Below, piece after piece: positions 43,649-55,447 of a DNA stretch of 64,000 bases. The notes below the pieces were generated by a model that worked only from the letters and a program-made list of their open reading frames with translations, had not been told where the DNA came from and did not search any database. The position numbers and the translations under genes are program-made. The stretch's first letter is position 1; every line of letters starts with the position of its first letter. This DNA comes from Lophium mytilinum (lineage: Eukaryota > Ascomycota > Dothideomycetes > Mytilinidiales > Mytilinidiaceae), in NCBI GenBank assembly GCA_010093605.1, contig MU004198.1:1308456-1372455 (forward strand). The letters are read 5' to 3'.

Positions 43649-46315
43649 ATGTATTCGTATTGCTTCATCATTTTAGCACTGCTCTTGTGCGATAGAGGTG
43701 ATGCACTGGCCGCAAGGCGGCATGTCGGATTTCCTCGCCGAAAACGTGAGTCTGCCTTGTCCTTTAGTTCGGAGTCAAAAATCTGCTCTACTTTACTACT
43801 GCGAGCCCGATTGAGGTTCAACAGTGCAGCAGCATGCGCCGAGGAATCCGGCAGCTAGTGTATGTCTTGCTGTCTGCTGAGCATATCATAGTGTTTCATC
43901 AAGTACCCTGGTCAAGCGTTGTGTACTTTCTACTCAATGTTTCTATATAATTTTGGACAATCCTCTGCAGTAGGCGCGCACTGACATCAGGAAAGAGATA
44001 TCGAACTCTACCAACACGTGTCCAACTACCTATCCGAGGACCCCGACCGCAGTACCATTCGTGACAGCGTCTGGCTGTGATTCCATATACGTCGCCGACG
44101 ATGATGACGGCTGGTACTACGACTACGCAGATCCTTGCATCAAGTCCTATTGCTATTCGAGCCTTCGGAGCTATTCTAATTACTACGAGACCGCTGGAAT
44201 AACGAAATATTACGTATATACCCGAACCTATAATTCGGGTATATTGGGGACTGGAACCCTCTCCGACGTGGTCACAGCGGAATCTTATTATACCCTGACT
44301 GAAAGCAGTACGTAAGCCAACTGCTCTCATAGTCTGCTCTACTGATAACTATGGCTAGGGATTGCCGTGGCTGGAGACAACTTCTCCCCTTCACCACCTT
44401 GCTGTGGACATTGCACGTTGAGTGCGGCGACCATCCAGCTCTTCTACTGGTCTGATCAGGTCAAAGCGCCAGCAGCTACTGCTGCTGCAATCAGTGGAGA
44501 TGGGGATGGGATTTACGTAGACCCTGACTCCGGCTTTACTTTTACTTCTCCGAGTGTTTATATCGCATTTTCGTCCTTGGGCGCCACAGACTTTTGCGGA
44601 ACCGTAGGGGATGTAAGTGTTTCCAACCGCCATGCTCAGCAAGCTTCTTTACGATACTGACATTTTACTAGACGTATTACAACACCACGATCGCCCTTGA
44701 TGCAAGCGAGATAAGTACCATACGAGATTACATTACCACCCAGAATTGCACGTTCCACGACCCCGACGACGGTACTCCCTTTACAGAAGGCGCAACATCA
44801 CTACCCCCTCCGGCACCAATTACCTGGGCAGACGTCGGACAGAATTGCTCTACGATAGCAGGCTACTATTACTTTTCAGATGCCTTCTTCAACGAGGGCA
44901 ATATTGGCGACCCATGCCATCCAGTTCTTGCCATTCCTACCAGAATTCAGGCGCTCCAGTCGGCTTGGGCTTCTTGCGAACCAGGTTACGATGGAGGCTT
45001 CTACGACCCCCCTAAAACGCTCACGCAAGGGATACTGCTTGTACCAACGACTGCTGCCCCGGCTTCGTCTACGCCTACGATCGTGCCGCCAACTAGCTCT
45101 GTACCGGCGATACCTGATAATACTCCAACATCTGCTGCGGCCCCCCCTCCTCCCCCTCCGCCTCCACCTCCACCTCCACCTTCATCTACTCCGCTAGGTG
45201 CTCCACCTCCCGTCTCGCCATCATCTGACCCAGTCGATCCAGCCACTACCGTGGTTGATCCGGGGACTAGCGCGGCAGACCCGGGGAACAGTCCCTCAGA
45301 TCCAGCAACCAGCGCCCAAGACCCAGGCCAGCCTCAGCCTCCAAGCACAGTCGCAGATCCAGGCACTAGCGTTGTGGACCCTGGACAACCGGGGGATTCA
45401 GCGTCTTCCGCTTCGCCAGCTTCCCCGCCAGCCTCTTCAGTAGTCGTTGTTGGTGGCACTACACAGTTTGTAGCAGGCACTACACAAATCGTGGGGGGAA
45501 CGACTCAGATCGTAACCGCACCGGCAGCTCCCCCGGCAGCTTCTTCAGTAGTCGTTGTCGGTGGCACTACACAGGTTGTAGCGGGCACTACACAGATTGT
45601 AGGGGGAACGACACAGATCGTAGAAAATCCAACCGCACCTGCAGCTCCTCCGCCAGTCTCTTCTATAACCGTTGTTGGTGGCACTACACAGGTTGTAGCA
45701 GGCACAACACAGATCGTGGGGGGAACGACACAGATCGTAGAAAATCCAACCGCACCTGTAGCTCCTCCAGTCATCACAATCGGCAGCAGCGCTATCACCG
45801 CCGCGCCGAATCCCACGGATCCCGCAAACCCGGTTTTCGTGGTCGGTGGAACTACTTTGACGCCTGGCGGTGCTACGGTTACCGTTTCGAATACCCCTAT
45901 CTTCATTCCGTCGGGTGGTTCAAGCGTAGTGGTGGTGGGTACGCAGACGATCCCGTTGACTCCTTTACCAGCACCATCTCCGCCCCCATCCGCTACAATA
46001 ACAGTCGGTGATCAGACATTTACCGTCAGTCCAACCAGCAGCGTCGTGGTGCTAGCGCCCGGGACAACAATCTCCGTCGGTGGGCCGGCTGTAACGATTT
46101 CTGGCACGACTATCTCAGTTGGGTCGTCAGGCGTCGTAGTCATTGCGCCATCGTTGACGAGTACGGTTCTAATTGCGACAGGGACGGGGAGTGTAGCGGT
46201 GACCGGCACTGGCGAAACACCCGCGCAGTTCACAGGCGCAGCTGGGAGGAAAGGGGCATGGAGTGAGAGAATGATGATGGTTGGGGTGCTGGGAGCGGGG
46301 TGGTTTGGGATGTAG
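43649..46315 (+). CDS. Secreted, GPI-type wall protein with GGTTQ repeats
   Basis: Five exons: 43649-43745, 43825-43859, 43974-44307, 44359-44612 and 44672-46315; 743 residues. A signal peptide (YSYCFIILALLLC) is followed by a Cys- and Tyr-rich ectodomain of about 330 residues (WYYDYADPCIKSYCYSS, PPCCGHCTLSAATIQLFYW, NCSTIAGYYYFSDAFFNEG), then a Pro run, a DPGTS/DPATS segment, and three near-identical copies of VVVGGTTQ-VVAGTTQIVGGTTQIV (DNA about 45436-45765). The rest is Ser/Thr/Val-rich beta-type sequence ending in a short hydrophobic tail (MMMVGVLGAGWFGM), as in GPI precursors. Such architecture suggests a cell-wall or adhesin-like protein; the fold of the first domain is not recognised. 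The 35-base second exon and the GTACGT donor at 44308 were chosen on frame and are the less certain joins. Confidence 0.8.
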
Positions 46316-47167
46316 ATGCTGAGAAAGGCGGCGATGTGATGATATCCATGGATGAGATGATATATATGAGGAAGAGGTATGAATGCCAGAAGGGTTGATA
46401 TCACATACGCATCTCCTCTCACGTGGTCACTTACGTGTTCTCGTCCGCAGCTCCCCTCCCACTGGCTATAAAAGCGTCAACTCAATACCTGAGATATTCA
46501 TCAAGGGGGCTTCGCGCCATGGATTGTAAAAGTTCAAGGAGCGTGGCTACATGCTTTGGCTGAGTTGACTCAACATCACCTTGACATCGCGTGCATGGTG
46601 CGGGTGGGAGTGTAAAGTCATGGCGAGTTTGCTCTTCATGAGAGGCTGGAGCGTGTGGGTGTTCGACAGAGAATAATGATGTTTTCCATCTCTAATATAT
46701 TGAGACGATTGCCAAGATTACACAACCATCATCACCCCTATCACGACATTGATACTCTGACAACCATCATGAGGTACGGAAGGTGTTCTTCATCATCGAC
46801 TCCCTGGATGGTGGCGGCGGTGACCTCTCGACGACACCACCACCTCCACTACCACCATGATCGAGTGCGCTTAGTCATTTTTAAGATCACCACAGCTTCC
46901 ACCCACTCCATCGACTCTTTTGCTGGTCGTGTTGGGACCCACTCCCCATCTACCCATGAAGAATAAAGTCAAGGACGCAACGGCGATGGGCTCTTATACC
47001 TAGAAGAATTCCGCCAGGACCTGTCATCCTGTGACATGGCACCTGACCGTTTACCACACATCACATGCTTCCACCCACTCACCACCGCCAGGGGCACCTC
47101 AGCACACTCAGAAAAACCGTAAAATGCCAGAAAACTTGCATTAGAGCAGCCACCCTATCCTAAACCC
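46316..47167. other. Convergent intergenic stretch
   Basis: About 850 bases between the 3' ends of the wall-protein gene and VPS16. A 103-codon plus-strand frame rich in His and Arg (46655-46966) has no domain. A short CATCATC/ACCACC-rich tract lies at about 46725-46860. Confidence 0.5.
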
Positions 47168-49900
47168 CTACTTCCTCGCCGGCGGCAACATCCCAATCAA
47201 CCTCTCAATCTCCGCAATGGCCGTCCCAGTCGCCTTCGCCTTCAGCTCCTCCAACGCCGGCCGATCTTTCGCCTTCAGCGCTTCCTCGCCCGCCTTTACC
47301 ACCAACCCGCACTTGACCCACATCTCGATCCGCTCGGGCACGCTCAGCCCTGTACACTTCGGGATGAAGCCGCTCGCAACCCGCGTATTCCCCGCCCCCA
47401 GAATCTCGTTAAAGAAGGGTTCCCACCCAATCGGCGACTTGCGCTGCTGGCCTAAGCTCTCGAGCTCGTTCCAGTGGCGCGCGGCGACGAGAGCGCGTAG
47501 ACGTACCCACCAGAAGGTGTGCTCGGGGACTTTGAACTCGGACTGGATCTTCGCGGCGCGTTTGGTGTGGCCGGCTTTGACGAGGGTGAAGATGGTTTCG
47601 TTGATGCTCAGGCCGACGAAGCCAGGGCCGAGGTCTTTCTCGAAGGTGTCCTGCATGCGGAGGAGCTTCGCTGTGTCGTCGATGGCTTTAGCGGCGAAGA
47701 CGTTTTCGCGGGAGTCCTGGAGGAGCTTGGAGGCGAGCTTCAGCTTGTCGATGCGGGCGGGGGTGTTTGTTTGGTCGAGGGCTTCGGCGACGAGGAGGTT
47801 GGCGCCGTCGAGGCGGCGGTCGTCTTGGTAGTAGAGGTCTTTGAGGAGTTCGCGGTCTTGGTAGCGGGCGGAGGATTCGACGAGAGCGGTTGCGACAGGA
47901 CGAGAGTTGATGGTGCGAAAAAATGAGGCGAGAGGTAGCTTTTTGCGGAGGTGCAGGAGGACATGGTAGATGAGGTCCGTGTCACCGCTCTCGATGGCTT
48001 TGTCGAGGGCGATGGTATCTTCTTTCATACCCAGGAGTAGGGGGACTTGCTTGCCTGCTCGGGGCTCGTAGTTCAGCAATTCTGTGGCAAGACGTGCCCG
48101 ACCTTCGTCGTAGGCTGCTCTTGCTATCTCCTCGAAGCTGACCCCAGCTTTGCCGTGCAATTTTTGCACTATTAGGCGGCAGATACTCTCTTCATCTTCG
48201 ATTGATACTCGGACTTTTTGGCTAGCCCAATGCACATAGATCTTGTCTGTTGGTAGATGTAGATAGTCTGATATCCGGAGAGCTAGTAGGTATTCGTGGC
48301 GGTTGATTAGACGTTCGATGAGCTTCTCAGGGGTAAGCCGCTTGTACTGGTCGTAACTCAACGGTAGCCCAATCTCGTAGAATCTTGCAGCGTTGAGAAC
48401 CCGTAGCGTTTCGCACATATCTACGAAGTCGTCGCTGCTGTACAGATCGAGGACCGATTTGCCAAACGAGGCGGCTTTTAGTAGTTGTTTCTGCCAATGT
48501 ATATTGAACTCGTGTCCAGCAGCTTTAACGCAAGTATCGACGGCCTCTGCAAGGTTTGGGCGGATAAGCTGGATGAGATCATCAGCCTTTGGTGACTTCT
48601 TTTCTAGTTGTTCTGCGGCTTCCAGGAGGTATGCAGCAGGTGACTCGGAGCCCAGTCGAAACACTTCTTCCGTTACGTCTACCCAAAGTCAGTCAAATGT
48701 ATTACGTTCTGAACTTGTATACTGACCAGGGACTTTTTGAAGGTATTCACAGACATCGTTGGTAAGCAGTCGTATGCCGTCCATGTCAGGGAGAAGATGT
48801 ATCCATGCGTCATAGTAAAACCTGGAGCTTTTAGTAGAGTCGCCAAGGAAGATGTTTGCTACAACTTACTTGGTCGCCACACTCCTCGGCCCTATCAGAT
48901 GCACCTCATCTTCCCAAGCCAAGGCTACAGCATTACTTCCGCACCACTGCATATCCTTGGGGACCGTCTTGGCCTTGGAATTGTATTCGGATAGCTTCTC
49001 CGTCCAGTCACCGCTCACAACCCACACCTTCCCGTCTTCTGTATAAAAGGCCAGAAATTCTCCCCTTGGAGAGACACTAATGTGCTGGAACGGCCCAGCC
49101 GTAAAATCGCGGTCCTCCGCATCCGTAGCATCAACCACGTACAACGTCTTCCCAATCGCGAGTATGACTTCCACGGAACGTGACAAGGAGTAGGCAGGAG
49201 GTATTATGGACCAGGAAACGACCGGTTCTGTGGGGGGTATGGCGAGGAGCTTCGGACGCGGTTCGTCATAGCGGTTTACGGCGATGAGGTGGTTATTTCC
49301 TAGCAGAGCAACGAAGCCGGAGGACCAAAAGCGGCATTCAAGGACACCGTGTTCTTCTGCGCCCTAGTTGTCTGTCAGTCTTGTAGGTATTATGGCGAGG
49401 GAAAACTGACATGGCCTAACGTGAATGGCGTGAAGTCGCCCTGGAGGTCGTAATAGCACCGCACTGTGCCATCTTCAGTCACAATGAGCAGTTTCTCGTC
49501 CTCAGACCATCCCAGTCCTTTGATCGATCCTTTGTCCCACTACAACCGTCAGTCTCTAGCCTCTGATATCGCTGTTTGCTTTGGCGGAAGCCTACGTTTA
49601 TGCGCCTGATCAAGTTCCCTGCGCAGCTGTAGATGTCGATACTCGATTTTGCGCCCTGGGTACCTCTGTATGAATGGATCTTGTCTTCATCGCGGTATAT
49701 TGCTGGAATATTGCGTTAGAACTGGGGTATTCGGGATTGTCCAGCGGGAAAGGAAGCCTACCCACAGCACCGCTATACGGAGCGCCCACAACCTTATAGT
49801 TCTCAAGCTCGAGATCCAGATCAAAGACTTCCTTGTAGAGACGGACCTTGCGGTAGAACTTGTCGCCGACTTTCTCCCAGTTGGCGGTCGCTTTAGACAT
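47168..49900 (-). CDS. vps16: Vacuolar protein sorting-associated protein 16 (HOPS/CORVET core)
   Basis: Six exons: 49762-49900, 49596-49702, 49411-49539, 48870-49363, 48727-48821 and 47168-48678; 824 residues. Vps16 is a core subunit of the class C complex in CORVET and HOPS, which tether endosomes and vacuoles before SNARE-driven fusion. N-terminal marks: NWEKVGDKFYRKVRLYK, VVGAPYSGAVAIYRDEDKIH, GNLIRRINWDKGSIKGLGWSEDEKLLIV (Vps16 N-terminal beta-propeller). The C-terminal half is the helical solenoid: SPAAYLLEAAEQLEKKSPKAD, LRVLNAARFYEIGLPLSYDQYKRL, WASQKVRVS, YQDDRRLDGANL, WWVRLRALVAARHWNELESLG. The ATG at 49900 precedes the family start; the longer frame upstream begins only with GTG. 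Introns with GTAGGC and GTCAGT donors were accepted on frame and homology. Confidence 0.94.
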
Positions 49901-50229
49901 GGTTACCGGCGCCGTTGCATTGTCGCGATGCGGAGGTGACGCGGAGGTGGGAAGCTTGGTGGTTGGGGTCGAACTGGCCCAAGCTCCTATAGGCACCGAG
50001 TATGTCCCAATGACATATGCAGAGCATACGCTGTGAATTAGAAGGGAACTGAAAGGACCTTAATCCCAGTCATTGTCCTTAAGAGAGCATTTGACACGAA
50101 GCATGTCACTCACGAGCAGTAGTAGATTGCAGACTTTATATTCAATATTTTACAATTGCTTGCATTAAGGTCATCTATATGCAGTTCTACGACTCGGACA
50201 TTGATTTATGATCACCGCACGATTCCCTC

Positions 50230-51861
50230 TCATGCCATGACTCTTTCTAGTATCTCCGTGACCTTCTCTCTTACTCCCTGCTTTCCGTTTCGCCGCTCTA
50301 CGAAGTGGTTGACAATCTCGTTCGCGGTCTTTAGCTCGCCCTTTGTGACGACCTTCCTCACGTCCCGCTCTCTTGGTAGGCTCAGCCACTCATGAGGGTA
50401 CTCCTTGTAGAAGGACCCATCACCGTGGTTTATGAGGGGAAGGCTTGCTGGTCGGCGGAAAAAGTCAGCCACTTGATCCGCGCTGACTTGGTCGAAAGTA
50501 TTCGGTTTCCATTGCGGGCGCTCCTTGATTCGGCGTATCAGTCGTGCAGTCACGCCTTCGACAAAGTCGTCGTGGGCCATGAATTTTGCGGCGATGTTGT
50601 ACTCGTTCTGGAATGCTTCGGCGATGTTCCATGACCGGCCTACACGCATCTGTTGAAGGGTGACGAGAACTGAAGTTGGAGAGCGCGTATGCATCGTCTC
50701 GGACGTCTTCTTTGCCCAATTGGCCAGAACTGGATCGCTTGCTTTCTCGACGGCTGCGAGGGCTGCGAAGACCTCCTTGATGTTCAGGTGGTCGTCCGAG
50801 AAGCACAGATCCACGGCTTCGCGGAGTTTGCCAGATATGGCTGCTCGGTCGGTAGGCAGACCGGTGCAATATTCCTCGATAGTCGCGTCTACGATACGGT
50901 AGCGTTCCTGAAGACTGAGATGATCTGCGAAAACGAGCTCGGCGAGACGGGCTTCTAGATCAGGCAAAGAGGCTGAGTCGATGTAGTGGGTGGCGACTCC
51001 GTGGTAGCTGCTTGGTATCAGTATCAAGCCTTGGGGTGTGAAAGCAATGCACTTACAAAACGTCGACTCCCTTGAGCTGCTCGCTCGTCAGGGCTAGATA
51101 CGTTCCCATTTCTCCGTCCATCCGCGGGAGAAAGAAGCTGGCTCCGACATCTGGGAAGAATCCAATCGTTGTCTCCGGCATGGCGAACAGCGTGTTCTCA
51201 GTTGCTATCCGGAACGGCGCATGCACGCTCAAGCCCACACCCCCACCCATTGTGATTCCATCCATGAACGCCACATACGGTTTCGAGTAGGTCGCGATCA
51301 GATGGTCGAGCTTGTATTCGAGGCCGAAGTAGTCTGTCGACTTCTGTTGCCCATCTTTCCCCTGTGTGTTCCACTCGGCGAGGGCTGCGACGTCTCCACC
51401 GGCGCAGAAGGCTCGTCCACTTCCTTTAATCACAACGACGTTGGCCAGCTGCGAATTTTGCCATTCCTGCAGCTGTGTTAGAAGTAGTTTGGTCTTTTCA
51501 AAGGCGAATTCGTACTTGTAGTCGAGGTATTATCTTCCGCGCCATGGATCCATTGAGCGAGTTGAGCTTCTTAGGCCGGTTCAACTCAATGGTCCGCACG
51601 CCGTAGGTGTTGGTGAAGATAACATCGTCGGCCTCGTCTCCGGGCTGTTCCTTCAGAAGGTCTTCCGTTGGTGTTGAGTACTGCAAAGACAGGTCAGCTA
51701 GACCCCCGGACAACCGCAAGGCGAGCTCCGCATACATATCGGGTGCCCTTGACCCAGGCAGGCTGTGCGATTTTGGCTTTAAGCGGCATTGTGCTGGCTG
51801 TCATCCGCGAATGCCAGCTCAGCGGTGTTGTGGCGCGTCTTAAGGAAGTGCGGAGAGACAT
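50230..51861 (-). CDS. EHD3: 3-hydroxyisobutyryl-CoA hydrolase, mitochondrial (Ehd3/mS47-like)
   Basis: Exons 51736-51861, 51516-51680, 51057-51466 and 50230-51007; 492 residues. The enzyme hydrolyses 3-hydroxyisobutyryl-CoA in valine breakdown; the yeast protein (Ehd3) is also a mitoribosomal small-subunit component (mS47). The N-terminus MSLRTSLRRATTPLSWHSR is a clear mitochondrial presequence. The crotonase core follows: VRTIELNRPKKLNSLNGSM, GSGRAFCAGGDVAALAEWN (oxyanion strand, about 112-128), FMDGITMGGGVGLSVHAPFR (about 164-183) and MPETTIGFFPDVGASFFLPR with Glu195 and Asp203 at the expected catalytic positions. Without the second intron (GTACGA...CTAAC...CTGCAG, 49 bases) the frame shifts, so it is a real intron, not a frameshift. 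The start is 397 bases from that of TUF1, divergent. Confidence 0.93.
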
Positions 51862-52258
51862 GAATGGCGGCGGCGTCGTATGCGCGTGAAAGACTCGATG
51901 TGTGAGCAAGCCTTTTAGACGGCTCCGAACCTCGGGTATCCGCTGTAGTAGAGGGCAAGCCCTTGGTTATTTGGGGGGTAGCTGTGGTGTTGATACTGGC
52001 AGAGGTAGGGACAGAATGCAAGCAGACGAGGAATTGATATTATATCGAACAGCCGGGAGACGTTTCCCGCCAATATAGCAAAGGTTGGTCGACGATGCAG
52101 CTCTGGCAGAGCTCTAAGCTCTGAGCACGTGACTCTTTATTTTGTCGATTTCGCGCTAACAAAATAATCGCGTTGCTCGCCTCACCCCATTGTCCATCCA
52201 TCCCTCTCATCTCAATTCGTCCCGGTTTCTTTGGTAATTGTTTCCGGTTGCTCCCAAT
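51862..52258. promoter_or_regulatory. Shared divergent promoter of EHD3-like and TUF1
   Basis: The 397 bases between two start codons that point away from each other; both products go to mitochondria and both bear on mitochondrial translation or metabolism. CACGTG at 52126-52131 and C/T-rich leaders on the TUF1 side are visible. That the two genes share control is inference. Confidence 0.55.
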
Positions 52259-53809
52259 ATGTCTGCCATCACTCGTGTTTTCTGGCGGACCAGCCGTACC
52301 GCCTTGCGCTTCCAGCCCTCGACGAACCCCGTCCAACAAGCTCTCGGTGCTCAGGGTGGAAGTCGATATGTCGGAGCCGTGAGGAACTACGCCGCCATGT
52401 TCGAGCGCACCAAGCCGCATTGCAACATTGGTAAGACCCAATGACAAATTTCTGGGAGAAAGTAAATACTAATTAGGTGCTTCTTAGGTACGATTGGACA
52501 TGTTGATCACGGAAAGGTCTTGCTCCTCTCGAATTATCCCCAATCCGTCATTGACATTGATAGACCACCCTCACCGCTGCCATCACCAAGCGCCAGGCCG
52601 AGAAGGGCATGGCAAACTTCCTTGCATACGGTGCCATTGACAAGGCTCCCGAAGAGCGGAAGCGTGGTATCACTATCGCCACCGCTCACATCGAGTACGA
52701 GACCGAAGCTCGCCATTACTCCCACGTCGACTGCCCTGGTCACGCCGATTACATCAAGAACATGATCACGGGTGCGGCGAACATGGACGGCAGTATCATC
52801 GTGGTGGCGGCTTCGGATGGTCAGATGTAGGGAGACACACACTGCGCCTACCGTGTCCATGCTGATCTGGTACAGGCCTCAAACCCGGGAACATCTGCTC
52901 CTTGCGCGGCAGGTCGGTGTCCAGAAACTGGTCGTATTCGTCAACAAGGTCGATGTCATTGAAGACAAGGAGATGTTGGAGCTTGTCGAGATGGAGATGA
53001 GGGAGCTCCTGACCTCCTACGGATTCGAGGGCGACGAGACTCCCATTATCATGGGCTCTGCTCTCTGCGCGCTGGAGGGCCGATCGCCAGAAATAGGCGA
53101 GCAGAAGATTGACGAGCTCCTCAAGGCCGTCGACGAGTGGATCCCACAGCCCGTGCGTGTGACGGACAAGCCTTTCCTCATGTCCGTCGAGGACGTTTTC
53201 TCCATCGCTGGACGTGGTACCGTCGTGTCTGGCCGTGTCGAGCGTGGTGTCCTGAAGCGAGATTCAGATATCGAATTGGTTGGAAAGGGCATTGCTCCCA
53301 TAAAGACCAAGGTCACCGACATCGAGACGTTTAAGAAGTCTGTGGCAGAGGCAATCGCTGGCGACAACGTTGGTATCCTAGTCCGAGGTATCAAGCGTGA
53401 GGACGTCAAGCGTGGTATGGTTCTGGCCATGCCAGGCACAACTAAGGCCGCCTCCAAGTTCTTGGTGTCCATGTACGTCCTCACCAAGGACGAGGGTGGG
53501 CGTCACACCGGTTTCCACGAGAACTACGGACCTCAACTATACGTGCGGACTGCCGATGAAGCTGCAAAGCTGTTCTGGCCTGAGGGCACTGAGAATGCCG
53601 CGGACAAGATGGCCATGCCCGGCGACAACGTCGAAATGGTAGCCCACCTCCACGCTCCACTTGTAGTCGAGCCCGGCCAGCGATTTAACATCCGTGAGGG
53701 TGGCCGGTAAGTCTAAACCAAAACCCCTCATATCACCTCAGCATAACACATACTGACAACTCCCTTCAGAACTGTCGCCACCGGCCTAGTCACGCGTGTG
53801 CTCGAGTAA
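52259..53809 (+). CDS. TUF1: Mitochondrial translation elongation factor Tu
   Basis: Exons 52259-52430, 52488-52516, 52564-52826, 52876-53706 and 53770-53809; 444 residues. EF-Tu brings aminoacyl-tRNA to the mitochondrial ribosome in a GTP-dependent way. An Arg-rich presequence (about 1-45, [13 protein letters not shown]) precedes the G domain: GHVDHGKTT at 61-69 (built over an exon join), [22 protein letters not shown] at 123-127, NKVD at 178-181 and GSAL. Domains 2 and 3 follow: [21 protein letters not shown], then [19 protein letters not shown] and [23 protein letters not shown] at the C-terminus. Every functional residue expected is present. The small 29-base second exon and a GTCTTG donor after GHVDHGK are unusual but needed. 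The very last exon has just 40 bases. Confidence 0.96.
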
Positions 53810-55447
53810 ACATACCCCCTCTTCGTTGTCCACCTCACGTGTATGATGTTGAATGAACGGCTTTCCCGGCGTCACCCTCCTCCGACTCTATTGTCAACTG
53901 TACATTAAACTACCTTGGCCCGGATCTGTACAAAATGTTCATCGTCCTCAGCTCCACTCCTCTTCACCTCCTGCTGTTCAATGCTGTATTTTACTAGGGG
54001 GCGTAGATCTGAGGTAGATTTGGGGAAAGCCAAACGGCTGCAGGGTTGGCGTCTACGAACTGTGTCTCACGAAAAGATAGAAAAAAATCATAATGAATAT
54101 CTTAACTTGGGTGGTTCGGGTTGAATGAAATGACTACGCGGCAGCGACGTGATGGGGGTCCTCCATATCTCGCAAAACTCCATCTCTGCAGTTGGATCGG
54201 AGAGTATTTGCAATAAATGCAACTACATGTCGTGCACGCCGCGCTATACATCAAGTCTTGAAAACACGATTAAATCTGAGTGTGTTCGCAACAATTACAA
54301 CTAGACGACGCGAACACTGCGCTACGCGTTAAGTGTAAATTCTTCTCTTCGCTGCAGTTCGATTGGGGAGTATTTGCAATAAATGCAACTACACGTTGTG
54401 CATATCGCGTTATACGCCGAGTCTACAAATCACAATCCATTACAGTTCAATCGGGAAGTATTGGTAACAATTGTAACTACACGCCATGCACGCTAGAGCA
54501 TCAATCGCCTCTAGACTCCATGATCCAGTACATTTGAATCAAGAAGTCCTTCCAATAAATAAGACTATAAGTCGTGCACGCCACGTTATACCACGAGTCT
54601 ACAAACCACCATTCATCACGGTTCGATCCCGAAGCATTGGTCACAAATCCAACTACGTTCCGTCCATGCCGCTTTTCCAGGTCTCGTCCAACAAACATGA
54701 TCCACTACAGCTCGGTCAGGAAGTTCTTCCAACGGATATAACCACCCATTGTGCACGCCGCGTTATACGTGAAGGCATAAAAGCACAGTTCGATCGTAGC
54801 AAACGCTGTATTATACGTCGAGCCTGCAATCCACATCCCTTCCTCCACTTTAAGCAGTAACACCTCTTCAAGTAGCACCCTCAGCGTGGCGACATTCCGA
54901 AAGCAAAGGCTCTTCGCCATTGGCACTCAGCAGCTTACTAAATCTAGTTTCCACGGTTCGATCTGTAACAACTTGTAACGAAGCAGCGACGAAGAGCCGC
55001 CAACCCCGTGCAATTCACCGCTTGCACGCCCTGAGCTGCTTTGCGTCTTGGGTTTATTACCTACGTTGTTTATGGTTTAATGAGTGGGACGTTGCAAGTG
55101 CTGCACGAAGCGGTGGGGAGTATACCCAGCGTGTTACGGCCTAGAGCTCAGATCTACTTCCATCACGAGCCCATTATACTTGTCTTCGTTCGTGGATGGG
55201 TATGTGCACATCGTGGGGTACGCAGCGGCTAGTAGAAGTTGAGTTGTGCGGTTCGATTAGGGACCTTTTCGCATAGAAGGGCATGGGGTGTGGGATAGAT
55301 GTGTGAGAAGTTGTATTATGCGCGGGGGTTGGAGGGCCTAGTTCGTTGAAGAGGAATGGTTTTTGTTAGGTCGTAGTACTAATACATTTTACTTGATATA
55401 TATATCCTATATCGGCGTCTGGCCCTCCCTCCCCACAAAAGGACGCT
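53810..55447. other. Intergenic with decayed tandem array
   Basis: About 1.6 kb between convergent 3' ends of TUF1 and the coiled-coil/basic protein gene. Most of 54188-54860 is a degenerate repeat array, listed separately. A 124-codon frame across it (54486-54860) follows the repeat and has no domain. Confidence 0.55.
54188..54860 (+). repeat. Decayed tandem array, about 88 bp period, about eight units
   Basis: Units start near 54188, 54270, 54353, 54443, 54528, 54617, 54703 and 54788. A consensus can be followed: CAGTTCGATCGGGAAGT, then RTTTGCAAYAAATGCAACTA, CACGTCGTGCACGCCGCG, TTATACG, GAGTCTACAAACCAC. Neighbouring units differ more than alternate ones: units 3 and 5 share GTCTACAAAYCACMATYCAT, while units 4 and 6 end in CATGATCCASTAC, hinting at a two-unit higher-order repeat. 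Confidence 0.8.

Noticed and set aside
51481-51560. Apparent frameshift in the hydrolase gene
   Set aside because: The shift is fully explained by a 49-base intron with GTACGA, CTAAC and CTGCAG that restores IIPRLQ-EWQNSQ.
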